This document shows positions 19,501-28,804 of a stretch of DNA of 64,000 nt, piece after piece. A program made the position numbers and the translations under genes. How positions within the stretch are numbered: the stretch's first letter is position 1; the number at the start of each line of letters is the position of its first letter. The DNA lies in contig NC_073311.1 in NCBI RefSeq assembly GCF_027595985.1, positions 48,685,463 through 48,749,462 on the forward strand, in the 5' to 3' direction. The notes under the pieces were generated by a model. The model did no database searches. It saw only the letters and a program-made list of their open reading frames with translations, and was not told where the DNA came from. This stretch comes from Sorex araneus. Its lineage: Eukaryota; Chordata; Mammalia; Eulipotyphla; Soricidae.

Positions 19501-22394
19501 GAGGTAAAGCTGCTTGACTTGCACACAGCCTACCTCATTTCAAGTCCCTGGCCCCACATGTGGTCCCCTGACTATCACCAGGGCTCACTTTTGAGCACCG
19601 AGCCAGAAATAAGTCCTGAGCACCACCGGGTGTGGCCAATCCCATCCTCAACTCCCACCCCAAATTTTTCCCAATGTAAGAATTATGTGACTTGGGGCCG
19701 GACCCATAGCACAGCAGGTAGGGTGTTTGCCTTGCACACGGCTGACCTGGGTTCAAGCCCTGGCATCCCATATGGTCCCCCAAGCACTGCCAGGAGTTAA
19801 TTCCTGAGTGCAGAACTAGAAGTAACCCCTGAGCATCGCCGGGTGTGATCCAAAAAGGGGGAGAAAAAAAGAAAGAATTATGTGACGTTACTTATTCATG
19901 TTCCTTCATGAATCCTGAAGTCTTTGTTCTACTTATGGGTCTGTGCTCAGTGATTATTCCTAGAGATGCTTAAGAATTATAAGTGTGTTGGGAATCAAAC
20001 CAGGGCTGGCTCGTGCAAGGCAAATGCCTTAACCCTTATACTATATCCAGCTCCACCTAAGTTCAGATATTATGAAATTTATTTTATAATAAATTTTCTT
20101 ATACATGTTAAGGGGCTTGAGCTTTTTTTTTTTTTAATTTACAAAAAATTTTGGGCCACACATGATAATGCTCAAGGGTCACTTTTGCTAAGATTCAGAA
20201 GACCGCAGGTGGTGTCAGGGATCAAACTTATGTTGCCCACATGCAGGACAAGTACCTTCCAACTATATCATCTCTCTGGCCCCCAAGGAGCTCGAGCATT
20301 TATGTCTCCCTTCCATGCCAGTGTAATAACTTGCACAGACAATTTCACTGTCTTCTGTCCAATTCTTTGATCGTCTTGTCTTATATACTTCTTTTGAAAT
20401 ATAGTATATTAAAACATAGTCATGGCTGTACTTTTGAAGTTGAATCATACTGAATACGGTTGGGAGTCAGCAACTTAAATATAAAAAAAACTCGTTAGCT
20501 TTTTCCTCTTCTAATAACCTTGGATTATAATACAGAAACTCAGGGGTTGTCACTCGGGTTAGCGTGACAAGAGGTGTGGGGTTAGAAGCGGTGGACACAC
20601 CTAGATGAGCTGAGGAGCGGGAGGCAGTTAGCGAGCACAGCAGGGGGACAGCCAAGTAACCCTGCACATCCTTGGGAGCCCAGATGGGTTGTCATGGCCA
20701 GCTGCACGGAGCAGCACTGCTGCTGTTCTTGCTCCGAAGAGAGGACTTGAGTTAGCCGAGGAAGATGCAGGGAGCACAGTGTGTGTTCGGCATGCAGTTC
20801 CCATCCTTTAGTTCTAAATGAGGGAGTGCTTATTTCTCACTACAGGTACTGAGAAGTTGTCGGCTGCTTAAATTCCTTGTTCCTTGTTTTCTTTCGCAGA
20901 TGGCACCGTCAGAGCTCGAGATACGGATTGGAAAGAGGTAATGTGTTTTTAAATACCAAGGCTGATATTCATAGTACAGGGGTCGCTAGCGGATCAATAC
21001 ATGAAGGTTGTCTTTGTGCATTTATCATAGTGTGGTAAGAGACATGTTGATCCTGGCCCATACTGCTGGTGGCTCACACTTGAATGTGTTTTTATTAACA
21101 AACATCAGCACCAATGTCAGTGTATTAAATTTATTGCTAGTTTTCTATGAATGGCATTCTCAATTTTTACCTTATACTCAGGCTTTATATTTTTGTAATT
21201 AACAAAAGAAAAAAATCATAACACAGTGATTCTTGTTTTACTTTTTCTTAATAGAAAGGATTTCCCCCCATTCCTCAGTTGATTTCTTTTCATGGTGGTG
21301 CTGGCCATTGAACCTAAGGCCTCACAGATGTGTGAGGCAGATCTAACCCCAGCTGAGCAAAAAAAAAAAAATTAACTTAAGTTCTCTTTGTGTTAGAATA
21401 ATCTTTAGTTAGTTTTAGTGCATTATGAAAAGAATACATTTTTTTAAAATTAACAGGTGACTATTATAAAAGACATTGATAGACCCAAGGAAACAAAGTA
21501 CACAGCATTCTTCTTTATGTCCCATTTGCTAAAATAAACATCTTTTTTGCTGCTAATATTTAAATTGAGATCTGTTATGGACAAAATTTTAGGTAAAAAT
21601 GTGGAGGTATGCTTTCCTCATGACTCCTTTGTCTTTATATTTTATGGTGTGATGCAGAAAACATACTATAATAGTCCACTTTCAAAAAAGGTTTAATACT
21701 GCATATTAGTTTAAGAGCTATAGATTGATTACGGTATGGAGAGGACATCTCACACAGCTTTCCTCCTTTAAACTTATTGTTAGTTCAGATTAGCATGATT
21801 GCCCCTTTGCAGTTAAAAGTAAGGTTCACTTGGCATTGTATCAGAGCCTGCTGCCTTATTCATGCAGGTGGAGACTGGGAAAAGTTCTGTTCTAGATATG
21901 GGTTTGTCTGCCTTGAGAGTGAGGGGAAAGGAAAGTGAAAATAAATGAAAACTCCGGGAAAGCGTCCAAATCACTTACCGTAGCTTGTCTCTGTTTTTCT
22001 GCAGCTCTACAAGAAGCGACACAAACAGAGGAAAGAAGCTCAGCGGGGACGGCATCTGATCTTTCTGCCATCCCCGCCTCACCCAATTCCATTCTACCCC
22101 AACCCTCTGCACCCCAGGCCTTTTCCCTCCAGCTCTCTTCTTCCTCCGGGCATCATTGGTGGTGAATATGATGAAAGACTAACGCTTCCCTATGTTGGAG
22201 ACCCAATCAATTCACTTATACCTGGGCCTGGGGGGACACCAGGTCAGTTCCCCCCACTCAGGCCACGTTTTGATCCAACTGGCCCCTTTCCAGGACCTAA
22301 CCCCATGTTGCCAGGACGAGGTGGCCCCAATGACAGGTTTCCCTTAAGACCCAGCAGGGGTCGGCCAACTGATAGCCGGCTTCCATTCATGTGA
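3219..22394 (+). CDS. FBXO7: FBXO7, F-box only protein 7 (nine coding exons)
   Basis: The coding sequence joins 3219-3340, 8630-8924, 12102-12332, 14689-14830, 16786-16869, 17751-17846, 19086-19262, 20900-20937 and 22005-22394. Every intron is GT-AG and every phase joins, giving 1575 nt and 524 residues (human 522 from memory). Domain order: ubiquitin-like domain about 1-78, acidic/serine-rich linker to about 165, FP (PI31-like) dimerisation domain about 180-323, F-box about 330-376, proline/arginine-rich tail with an RxFDP-type motif. Known role: substrate receptor of SKP1-CUL1-RBX1 ligases, assembly factor for cyclin D/CDK6 and p27, and partner of PINK1/Parkin in mitophagy; loss causes PARK15 parkinsonism in people. 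Thr22, the site of a known human PARK15 missense change, is conserved. The ATG was chosen by homology to MRLRVRL. An alternative first exon known in human was not recognised. Confidence 0.97.
3376..3385. promoter_or_regulatory. E-box / CLEAR-like site in start of intron 1
   Basis: GTCACGTGAG differs by one base from the TFEB/TFE3 CLEAR palindrome GTCACGTGAC and contains a full CACGTG E-box (also USF or MYC/MAX). It lies 36 bases after the exon 1 donor, inside the CpG island. The motif is seen; the binding factor is inferred. Confidence 0.45.
3580..4775. repeat. Nested GT-array minisatellite in FBXO7 intron 1
   Basis: An outer unit of roughly 170-210 bases, marked by ggaaagttctagaagggagt and by ctggcgacggaag, recurs about five times (markers near 3686, 4171, 4381, 4553, 4731). 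Inside the first outer unit a second repeat, marked by cctgcatattgccgtgacgg, occurs four times near 3757, 3828, 3920 and 4024. Each subunit is separated by a pure GT array (3733-3754, 3800-3819, 3870-3919, 3964-4014; later arrays at 4303-4341, 4470-4495, 4516-4551, 4638-4665). Reading frames through it (Cys-Val or His-Thr repeats) are artefacts. Confidence 0.9.
4775..7100. other. FBXO7 intron 1, unique AT-rich part
   Basis: Mostly unique AT-rich sequence after the minisatellite. The only structured parts are a purine-rich patch at about 5570-5625 and oligo-A/T runs. No exon or RNA gene was recognised. Confidence 0.6.
7107..7250 (-). mobile_element. SINE remnant, diverged
   Basis: A T-rich tail, then ggtgttgttcaggagctatt and ggatttgaaccagggtaggc. 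Confidence 0.6.
7279..7468 (+). mobile_element. SINE, diverged + strand copy
   Basis: gggcctgggaagagagacag, then gcttgccttgctggtggacc and an aaacccaaaacaaaac tail. Confidence 0.7.
7652..8068 (-). mobile_element. L1-type 3' end fragment
   Basis: The same family as at 2048, about 410 bases, poly-A side at 7652. It carries gtctgccatggaggcaggg and a G-rich gtgggaaaggggggg patch on the - strand. It lies in FBXO7 intron 1 next to the 115-base tandem duplication. Confidence 0.6.
8083..8300. repeat. Imperfect tandem duplication, about 115-base unit
   Basis: Two adjacent copies share blocks such as ttttctataatactaaag and tgttactgc...gatgcat. The first starts near 8083, next to the end of an L1-type fragment, and the second near 8197. 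This is FBXO7 intron 1, about 330 bases before exon 2. Confidence 0.75.
8630..8924 (+). CDS. FBXO7: FBXO7 exon 2
   Basis: It encodes residues 41-139. It completes the ubiquitin-like domain ([20 protein letters not shown] is almost identical to human) and continues into a serine/glutamine-rich linker. The acceptor is TTCTTGGCAG|T and the donor ATG|GTAAGT. The second part of the linker is poorly constrained compared with the domain. Confidence 0.96.
9005..9084. repeat. Tandem duplication of a 40-base unit
   Basis: atgtgcgtcagtagactgca begins at 9005 and again at 9045, followed in both by ctttatattca. The two copies are nearly identical, so the event is recent. It lies 80 bases into FBXO7 intron 2. 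Confidence 0.85.
9275..9405 (-). mobile_element. Short L1-type 3' end fragment
   Basis: Only the last part of the element: A/T-rich tail, ggatcaccatt, gtttcagtcatacga and ccatccctttatcagtac-type words (as read on +). Diverged. Confidence 0.5.
9685..9852 (+). mobile_element. SINE, diverged + strand copy
   Basis: gcttgccttgcactctgcag, ccctggcatcccaaatggtc, and tgtcaccccataaacaaaaa at the tail. Confidence 0.7.
11487..11650 (-). mobile_element. Shrew SINE
   Basis: A T-rich tail, gggtcacacctggcagtgca, and the end gctatcactccagcccc. A partial target duplication (gatggg...tttctt) may flank it. Confidence 0.85.
11930..12072 (-). mobile_element. SINE directly before FBXO7 exon 3
   Basis: ttttggggccataccttgtc and gaccgcatgcaaagccttaa, ending ctgtctctggctcctg about 30 bases before the exon 3 acceptor. 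Confidence 0.75.
12102..12332 (+). CDS. FBXO7: FBXO7 exon 3
   Basis: It encodes residues 140-216, 77 complete codons. The motifs [18 protein letters not shown] and [17 protein letters not shown] lead into the FP domain. The acceptor is TTTCTTTCAG|TCG and the donor CAG|GTCAGC. The acceptor is only about 30 bases downstream of a SINE ending near 12070. Confidence 0.96.
12771..12895 (-). mobile_element. SINE remnant
   Basis: ggggaccacacctggcagtg, ctcctggctctgcatgcagg, and a degraded end. Confidence 0.6.
14038..14362 (-). mobile_element. L1-type 3' end fragment
   Basis: Same family, poly-A side at 14038, sharing ggattaccgtgagattc, cccttcaccagtgcatattt and tttggggcatgctggtttgc (as read on +). 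Confidence 0.6.
14376..14559 (-). mobile_element. Shrew SINE with TTTA-rich tail
   Basis: An (ATTT)n tail, gggtcacacccggcaattca, and the end gctattgctccagcccc. aacctgtttta occurs on both sides (near 14365 and 14561) as a target-site duplication. Confidence 0.92.
14689..14830 (+). CDS. FBXO7: FBXO7 exon 4
   Basis: It encodes residues 217-263 plus one base, with [14 protein letters not shown] and [13 protein letters not shown] of the FP (PI31-like) domain, which mediates FBXO7 dimers and binding to PI31. The acceptor is CTCACTAG|GGG and the donor AACG|GTAAGG. Confidence 0.95.
16786..16869 (+). CDS. FBXO7: FBXO7 exon 5
   Basis: It encodes residues 264-291 plus one base ([20 protein letters not shown]...), continuing the FP domain. 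The acceptor is ATTTGCAG|CT and the donor CTAG|GTAATC. A long homopyrimidine tract follows within the next intron. Confidence 0.95.
16990..17213. repeat. Homopyrimidine (CT-rich) tract in FBXO7 intron 5
   Basis: About 220 bases are almost all C and T on the + strand, built from variants of CCTTCCTC and CCATCCCTCC. Frames through it give Ser/Pro-Leu or Glu/Gly-Arg runs and are not genes. Confidence 0.9.
17751..17846 (+). CDS. FBXO7: FBXO7 exon 6
   Basis: It encodes residues 292-323 plus one base. [20 protein letters not shown] is essentially invariant and ends the FP domain. The acceptor is TTTTCTAG|GG and the donor CAAG|GTGAGC. Confidence 0.96.
17998..18136 (+). mobile_element. SINE, diverged + strand copy
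   Basis: gctggtaaggtgcttgcctt, gagccaggagtaaaccctga, and an aaaacaataacaa tail. Confidence 0.65.
18207..18448 (+). mobile_element. Shrew SINE, long form, sense orientation
   Basis: Starts gggctggagcgatagcacag. The tRNA-like head has a box A-like tagcacagcgggtaaggcg (18220-18238) and a box B ggttcgattcc (18262-18272). The body has gtattcgatatgccagaaac and gatgaacagcgggacaacag. The cttgcac segment sits where an anticodon arm would be and resembles a tRNA-Ala(TGC) ancestor; that is inference. Confidence 0.9.
18553..18598. repeat. AT dinucleotide repeat
   Basis: Alternating TA with a few C interruptions (tatacatatatatacatata...) in FBXO7 intron 6, between two SINEs. Confidence 0.9.
18636..18812 (+). 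mobile_element. SINE, + strand copy
   Basis: gagtactagccttgcacttt, ccccatatggtccttggagc, and tgtggccccaaacaacaacc. A 35-base piece of long-form body in the opposite orientation lies just before it (18598-18632). Confidence 0.7.
19086..19262 (+). CDS. FBXO7: FBXO7 exon 7 (F-box)
   Basis: It encodes residues 324-382 plus one base. The whole F-box is in this exon: [20 protein letters not shown], then [10 protein letters not shown] and [12 protein letters not shown]. This is the SKP1-binding surface. The acceptor is CCCGTTAG|CA and the donor CGAG|GTGAGC. Confidence 0.97.
19481..19650 (+). mobile_element. SINE, + strand copy
   Basis: gggccggagagatagtactg, cccacatgtggtcccctgac, and gagcaccaccgggtgtggcc. 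Confidence 0.8.
19692..19872 (+). mobile_element. Shrew SINE with target-site duplication
   Basis: aagaattatgtgac occurs at 19678-19691 and 19873-19886. Full short form, with box B-like ggttcaagccc. Confidence 0.93.
19935..20055 (-). mobile_element. SINE remnant
   Basis: gggaatcaaaccagggctgg and gtgcaaggcaaatgccttaa, truncated on the tail side. Confidence 0.6.
20122..20284 (-). mobile_element. SINE, diverged
   Basis: A poly-T tail, gggccacacatgataatgct, and an end near ctctctggcccc. Confidence 0.7.
20900..20937 (+). CDS. FBXO7: FBXO7 exon 8 (38 bases)
   Basis: A very short exon encoding residues 383-395 ([13 protein letters not shown]). It ends in phase 0. The acceptor is CTTTCGCAG|AT and the donor GAG|GTAATG. 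Too short to show as an open frame, it was recognised because it joins exons 7 and 9 in phase and matches the human DNTVRVQDTDWKE segment. Confidence 0.94.
22005..22394 (+). CDS. FBXO7: FBXO7 exon 9, C-terminal coding part and stop
   Basis: It encodes residues 396-524 and the TGA stop. The tail is proline/arginine-rich: [47 protein letters not shown], then [20 protein letters not shown] ending in Met. The region resembles the proteasome-inhibitor PI31 tail and binds SCF/CDK6 partners. Residues about 400-415 ([17 protein letters not shown]) differ from the human sequence as I remember it. Confidence 0.96.
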   Translation, partial: LYKKRHKQRKEAQRGRHLIFLPSPPHPIPFYPNPLHPRPFPSSSLLPPGIIGGEYDERLTLPYVGDPINSLIPGPGGTPGQFPPLRPRFDPTGPFPGPNPMLPGRGGPNDRFPLRPSRGRPTDSRLPFM

Positions 22395-22823
22395 TGGATT
22401 TGTGCTCTCACTTCTGAGCTAGGCTTGGATGTTTCCTTAAAACTGCAGATGTCATCTCTGTAGGGTACTGAGCTCTAGCGCTTTCTGATTGCACTCACAG
22501 AACCCTAGCAGTAGGGGTAGCTAAAGCGCTGGGCACTGCTGGCCCCACGCAGACTGCGTGAGAAGGCTGGGCTTGGGACGTCAGCTGCTGACTTGCCCTC
22601 TCTGAGTTCCCCTGTGGAGTGAAGGGTGTTTGTGGAGATACTCTGCACCGGGGGTTTTAAATAAGTAGTGTAAGTTCCATGGCAGTCTCGACTTGTTTAC
22701 AGAGAGATTGAATGCTTACGACTTTGCAGAGAACCTCTTCAGTATCAGCAGAATGTTGCAAGAGCTGATTTTTATTGTGAATGGTATCCTTTCTCCAAAT
22801 GACAATTTGAAGAAGTAAGACTT

Positions 22824-22829
22824 AATAAA
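22824..22829 (+). terminator. FBXO7 polyadenylation signal
   Basis: AATAAA lies 430 bases after the stop codon, giving a 3'UTR of about 450 bases with cleavage expected near 22840-22860. Later AATAAA hexamers at about 23333 and 23662 could give a longer 3'UTR, but no boundary can be seen. Confidence 0.75.
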
Positions 22830-22875
22830 AGAAAGAAGCAGAGCACTTTTGATTGAACTGGACTTGTGATTTGGA

Positions 22876-22932
22876 CACCCCCTACCCCCGCCCCTCTTTG
22901 TCCCCCCCTTCCCCCCTCCCCCCCCACACCCA
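22876..22932. other. C-rich tract just past the FBXO7 cleavage site
   Basis: Runs of four to eight C separated by one to a few bases lie 20-90 bases after the likely polyadenylation site. The opposite strand is G-run-rich and could fold as a G-quadruplex. Confidence 0.6.
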
Positions 22933-25900
22933 GCTCACACACACCCTGTTTGGGTTCTTACTCAGGTTCCATGGTGACATTTTGAGACTCTGTAGCCACA
23001 CTGTGTAGAGACAGACCACAGGGTGACAAGAACTTGTACAGCAGCTTCTGTACTGGGGTTAGGCTTGTCACCTTGAATTTTGAATGCTGAGTGCCCAATT
23101 TATAATCTTAAGTTGTTGACATCTTCTTTCAAAGTTTGTTTCGAATGCTGGTCAGGTACTTGTTCAGAGATAGCCTTTTATTATTTGAGGAACATTTGCT
23201 TTTCATAACATAAAATTCAAGGTTTATTTTTTCCTACAACAAGAAAATGGTCCAACGCAAGTGTATTATCATACAAACACCTATAGAAACATGCTTTAAT
23301 GACAAATTAAAATCTGAATCACAATACAGGAATAAAACACTTGGTATCCGCAGAAAATATCTAGGAAGATTGCCAGTATCTTCCTGCTTCTTAAAAATCT
23401 GTTTTTGTAAATAACGAAGTGGTGTGGAATGTTAAGTGCTGCAAGAATATTCTGAGACCTACATAGATGGAAAATGTTATTTTGCTACACATTTATTGAG
23501 GTTTCCCCCCGGTCACAGTGAAGAAAATTCAGTCAGTGATCTGATTTTCCAGAGGCCATGTCACTTTTAGTAGCTTCATGTACAGATAAAGGATTGGAGC
23601 TGCTGATACGTTTTCTGTGGTATTGAATAGCATCTGCTCTATAGGACAGCTTTTTAAAAAATAAAGTGTTCACTAGGTGCCATATGGCTTTAATTGGTGT
23701 GGGCTGGGGGTCGCTCTGAAGCTTCGCTAGGCCCAAAGCTCCTGGTTGTGCAGGAGCGCTCTCTGTGCTTGCACTGTGGGTGGGGAGTGCAAGGAAGGAC
23801 ACAGTGATGACCAGAAGCACCAGTTACAAGTGTTCAAAGTGTAGTCATTCCAGGTGGTCCTCAAGGGGTGCTGGTGTCCCATTGATGGATACTAGTCACC
23901 CCCACCCCCACCCCAATACACTGCAGGTCTTTCTTAGGCTAGGGGCTTGGCAGGATACTTACATCTAAGTCTTGGAATAGTTTGTTAGAAATGTTTGCCC
24001 TCAAAGTTCTTCCCCTTGGATCGTTAAATGTCTAGTTTGAAGCTTATAAAATCCTATATTTTTTTCATTAGACGGAAACTTGGTCTATTGCTGGTGCACG
24101 GTGCAAGCAGATTATCCTTCCTTTGGCAGCGGCCCTGTTTGCTGATTTTGTGACCTCACATTGTAAGGGGAGCAAGATCAGAGCCTTTGTAGTTTCATTG
24201 TGGCCTTAGCCACCCTCTAGGGCTCCTTGTTTCTTTCCCTCTTGAGTTTATTTTTATTACCGTGAGCTGCTTGTCCCACCCCTGACCTGAATGAATGAGA
24301 AGTCCTGGAATGGCGTGGCTGGGACCAGGGCTGGGGAGGGATGGGTTGGGGTGACTGTCTCTCACTCCTGATGGAGCTAGACGTTCCTTCCCTTGCTTCT
24401 CGGACTCGGGAACATCTGAACCCATGGTGTCTCTCTCTGCCCCCGTGCAGCAGTGACGGCCAGTTCTCTGCTGTTGGCCAGTATGGGGAGACCCCCTGAG
24501 GAGAATCTCCAGGAGAGGGTAGAAGACACAACTGCATAAGATGGGTGGGAGGTACCAGCCTCGTCATGTCAATAGAGCTTTAATCCAAACTAAAAGGTCA
24601 CTCTTGGGAATTCCTGATGTTTATTTTGCCCCCTAAATTCCTGCTGTTTCATCGCAATGCATCAGTCTCAAACTTGCGTCTACTCTAGACTCACTGAAAA
24701 ATCATAAAGAACACAGACTTCAGATAGAGTGTAAATCAGTTAGTGCAAGTGGCGAGTATTCAGAACTCGGCACAGCACGTGATAGGAGGAATGTCCTGTT
24801 TGAGATAGGTGTTCCCTTAAAGGAATACCTCATTCATTTCAGAACACACTTTCCAGCCATTTGCACTTTGCTCTTGGGGCCTACTGTACAACTGAGGTCC
24901 GGCTTCATCCGTCGGGACTGTTTATTGTGTGGGTACACAGGTGTGTCTGTGCCCTCTGTGCAGTCAGTAGTTCTGGGGACTCACTGGGCTGCAACTTGCC
25001 CACACCTCCAGCCTTGCCTCCAGCCAACCCCCCAAATGCTCCTTCTATGAGTCAAATATTAAACCGCAGCCATGGAGTTGCTCAGAGGCTGCGTCGAAGC
25101 CCGAAGCTTGGGTGGCACTTAGAAGCAAGCAGCTTGCACTGGATACAGCACCTTCAGTGAGGCTTGCCCTGGCCTGTGCCAAGGCTGTCTTAACTAGCTC
25201 ACACCAAAGCTTGCACCTGCTTCATTTCACCAGTTCTAACCTGGGCCGTTCTTGTGTGTCTGGTGGTGCCCGCCACGGAGCCCAGTTCCTGGCCTACGGA
25301 AGGGAGATGTACTGCTGGAAGTGTCTGTCCCTGGCTCTTTGGCCAGTTCTGGGTACCTGCAAGGCGCCATCAGTCTGATAGCGTGGAACGAAGCACCACA
25401 GCTCTCAGAGTGATCCCGGGGATGTGCCTCGCTCCAGTGGCCTCTGGCTGGGGGAAGGCAGGCACCCGCTGCTCTGCCAGGCGGTACCCGGTCTGCACTG
25501 TCCATTCTACCCTGCACAGTTCCTGGGACCGTTCTGGTCTGTTGGCCACTGCCCTGTGACCCAGGCCCACAGGGACCATGCCAGCCTGTGTGCAGCTACT
25601 GGCACTGTGGAGGGTGCAGTTCCCCCTTTCTGCTCTCTTTAGTCTTGAAGACTAGAAAACTCGACTCATTTCTTAGCTCACACCACAGATCTCTGGTTTT
25701 GCTCCAGGGCTGGTGACCCGTCATATCCACATGGTCAAAACAGCCTTTTCTTCCAATTCAGTGCTCCTTTCCTAAGAAGGCTCACCAGGAAACGTCCCGA
25801 CACCCATACACCGCACAGCAGACTCCCAACTCTCCCACACTCACACTGGCACAGGCCTGTCCCTCAAATGCCACAGCAAGACCAAACGGGAACTTGCAGA

Positions 25901-27006
25901 AGGTGCTTGGTGTTGGCTTCACAGTTCTAATAATTGCTACCATGCGAGTGAAGCCCAGCACCCCGGGAGTTGCGGGAAGGCCCGGCCAACCGCCCCCTCT
26001 GCAGAGACTGAGTCCCGGCGGCAGTGACTCCGACTCTGGGAGCGAAGGCGAATTTAGGGTTACCCTCTAGAACCCCTTGGTGCTACACAGGAAGAACTGG
26101 AAGAGGGTAATTTTCCTGATCGGGGAGGTTGGCCGAGGCTGTATTTTAATCCTTGTTCACTCTTTTAAGTCCTTATTCACAAGCCAGCTGGAGCCCTCAT
26201 GGTCCAGCTCCACCACATGGGCTTGGAGGGATATGCAAGTCTCTTACTGGGTATGATGGGAAACAAAGTAGAAAACCACCTTTTTAATTGTCCCAGAGGG
26301 GATTCCGATTCCTTGCCCTGCCTGGTTCTCCCATTTCCAAGTGTCAAGATTCTTAAAGAAATGTGTGTTGCCCCCTCTGGGAGAAAACGGTCCAAAAGGG
26401 CCATCTTTGGTCTTCCCCAAGACCATCTGTAGTCTGCACTCACCGACCAGCAGTGCTTCTATAAACTATGTTAGGAGTCACCCGTGCATGCTTAGGGAAA
26501 CGGGGATGCCTGCCTGACAGAGGGGCTGGTGCTGCTGTGGCTGGAAGGTCCCCGGAGGGTTTGTGGAAATGTGTGTAGGCAGCAGGGACAGTCTGAGAAG
26601 TGAAGCCTGTGGCCAGGAGTTTCATGCTGCAGGGAGTGGCTACACTTGCTCCGGTACCGCTTCCCCGGACAGCCTGGCTCGGGGCTCCTGCTCTGATGAA
26701 TATGCATTCAAAGCTCCGAGAAGGACTGCCAAGGACAAGGGTCTGGGCCTTCTCGCCAGACATCCTGGCTCCTCCGGTGGGCAGTGAGGCGAGCTCTGCC
26801 CGTGGCCTTGGCTCTGCTGAGGCAGCTGTGTCAGCCCATTGCCTCTGGGATATGTTCTGCGCTCTTGCTGCTGAGAGCTGGGTACGACTGTTTGGCTCCT
26901 GATTTTACTCTCCGGATAGAAGAGTGACGGCCACCTCGGCTACTTCTTGTTTTTAATCTCCTAAAACATGGTCTTCTACCTGCCCTACTAGTTTTGGTGC
27001 TGGAAT

Positions 27007-27179
27007 TTTTTGTCTGTTTCTGAGTCACACCCAGCACTGCTTAGGGCTTCTGGCTCTGCACTCAGGAATCACTCCTGGTGGGGCGGGGCTTGGGGAGACC
27101 ATCTGGGGTGCCAGGAATCGAACCTTGGTCAGCTGTATGCAAGGCAAGCACTTCCCCGCTGTATGATCGCTCCAGCCCC
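27007..27179 (-). mobile_element. Shrew SINE
   Basis: gagtcacacccagcactgct to gatcgctccagcccc, between FBXO7 and SYN3. Confidence 0.85.
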
Positions 27180-27444
27180 AAGTGTGGGAACCCTGATAGC
27201 CTCCTGGGGCAGGTTTTCGAAGTCCTTCCAATGTCAGACCATCTCAGTTGCCATCATCAGAGAGGAAAAGGAACGGGTGGGGCCTGTCTTTGAGAGGCTG
27301 ATACTGTGGCTCATTAACTGACACAGACCAGTGACCAAGTGAGAGGCAGATCTGCTCTTCAGACAGACAGACAGCAGCTGGGTGAGAAAGCACGAGATGG
27401 CGCGGAGGCTGGAGAACAGGCCCCATTCCCTGTCCCACATGGTT

Positions 27445-27643
27445 TTTTGTTTTTTTTGCTTTTTTCTATTTTATTTTTGCTTTTTGGGTCACACCCGGCG
27501 ATGCTCAGGGGTTATTCCTGGCTCTGCACTCAGGAATTACTACTGGTAGTGCTTGGGGAACCATAGGGGATGTTGGGGATCGAACCTGGGTTGGCCACAT
27601 GCAAGGCAAACACCCTACTCGCTGTGCTATAGCTCCAGCCCCA
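27445..27643 (-). mobile_element. Shrew SINE with target-site duplication
   Basis: cacatggtt at 27436-27444 and 27644-27652. T-rich tail, full short form. Its tail holds minus-strand AATAAA-like sequence that could act as a polyadenylation signal for SYN3 (inference). Confidence 0.9.
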
Positions 27644-27652
27644 CACATGGTT

Positions 27653-27733
27653 CCTGAGCACCCCCGGCATGCCGCCTAGCAGGATCCCAAGAGTGACCCA
27701 AGAGTGACTTCCAAAACCAAACACCAGGCCCAG
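27653..27733 (+). mobile_element. SINE 3' part remnant
   Basis: gagcacccccggcatgccgc and gagtgacttccaaaaccaaa resemble the + strand second half of the SINE. Confidence 0.5.
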
Positions 27734-28671
27734 TAAGAAGAGAATCTTGAACCAATAAAGTAGGTGATGGGAGACAGGGATGAATATCTTTGTGTGCATG
27801 TGTGTTCGGCGAGTCTCCTTTCTGCCTCGCCTTTCCCTCTCGAAGGTGGTAGAGAGACGGTTTCACCAGGCAGCAACAAGGAGGCACCAGCAGAGTTCTA
27901 TGGGCTTATAAACTCGAGCTCCCCATCCCCAACTTCCTCTGCAGACTGAGCGTGGGGCTGGTGGCCCCAAGGCCCACCCCCACCTAACCCTGGGGGTCTC
28001 ACGTAGTGTACTGAGAGTGGAACCGAAAGCAGCAGCGTCCACTCCGTGTGTCTGGCCCTGGCCCGGAACAGAGGACAAGTGAAGTCAGAGAGTGCAACCC
28101 ACCGTGCCACGAGGCAACTGTCCCAGAGATATGGACCCAGCAGGACTATGAGATGCAGTAAGCGGAGGCTTTGGGGTCTCCTCGGTTCACCCTTCACCTC
28201 AAACAGTGGCTGACGTGCTACTGATTCTCCTTTCATTGCCAAACACCATCGAGAGCTTATTGCGGCCCAGTATGGCTGAGGTCCGATGGCAGAGACAGCG
28301 GATGATGGAGGAGGAACCGGGGCAAAAGGGCCTCGGCCCAAAGACAAGCAAAACACCGACAAGAAATGGGAACACTAGCCACACACAGACACGTCACTGG
28401 GTTATCTGAGGCAGGGGAGCAGGCAAACGGGGGCTGTGGAGGGGGGATTAACGGGGACAGGGTGAGGGGCCCGTCTTCTAGTCCATCACCCAGGCAGCCA
28501 GCGCTGACTGGCGTGGCTGAGGGAGGGCAGGGCACGCGTGCACTTCCTGGGTGAAGGTCCCTGAGGGTCTGCTCAGGCCTCCATCCGGCTCGCCTCGGAA
28601 CCAAGGCTGAGGAGGAAAGATGAAGCAGGAGTGGGGAGAGGGCCAGAGCCCCCACTCCCAGCCCGGACCTC

Positions 28672-28804
28672 TTAGTCCGAGAAGAGGCTGGCGAAAGACT
28701 TCCTCAGGTTGCGGATGGTTTCGGCCTTGGCCTCGTCTTCACTCGGGGGCCCACGCTGGGATGCGTCTGAAGTGCTGAGGCTGTTGGTCAGGGACTGGGA
28801 CTTG
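28672..28804 (-). CDS. SYN3: SYN3 last coding exon (E domain and stop)
   Basis: It completes Asn and encodes [20 protein letters not shown] then [23 protein letters not shown] and TAA. This is the conserved domain E of 'a'-type synapsin isoforms, needed for vesicle clustering and presynaptic targeting. The acceptor is CATTTCAG|C. Confidence 0.97.

Larger units (their letters stand above)
22860..28671. other. Convergent FBXO7/SYN3 space including the SYN3 3'UTR
   Basis: The part next to 28671 must be SYN3 3'UTR (read on the - strand), but I cannot locate its polyadenylation site. Minus-strand AATAAA hexamers occur near 23180, 23225, 23495, 24247, 24620 and 24920, and inside a SINE tail near 27465. 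Apart from three SINE pieces at 27007-27730 the stretch is low in repeats. No coding exon was recognised. Confidence 0.6.

Noticed and set aside
22860-28671. Additional gene between FBXO7 and SYN3
   Set aside because: Scattered AATAAA signals on both strands suggested a 3' end, but no exon with known protein similarity or consistent splice sites was found.
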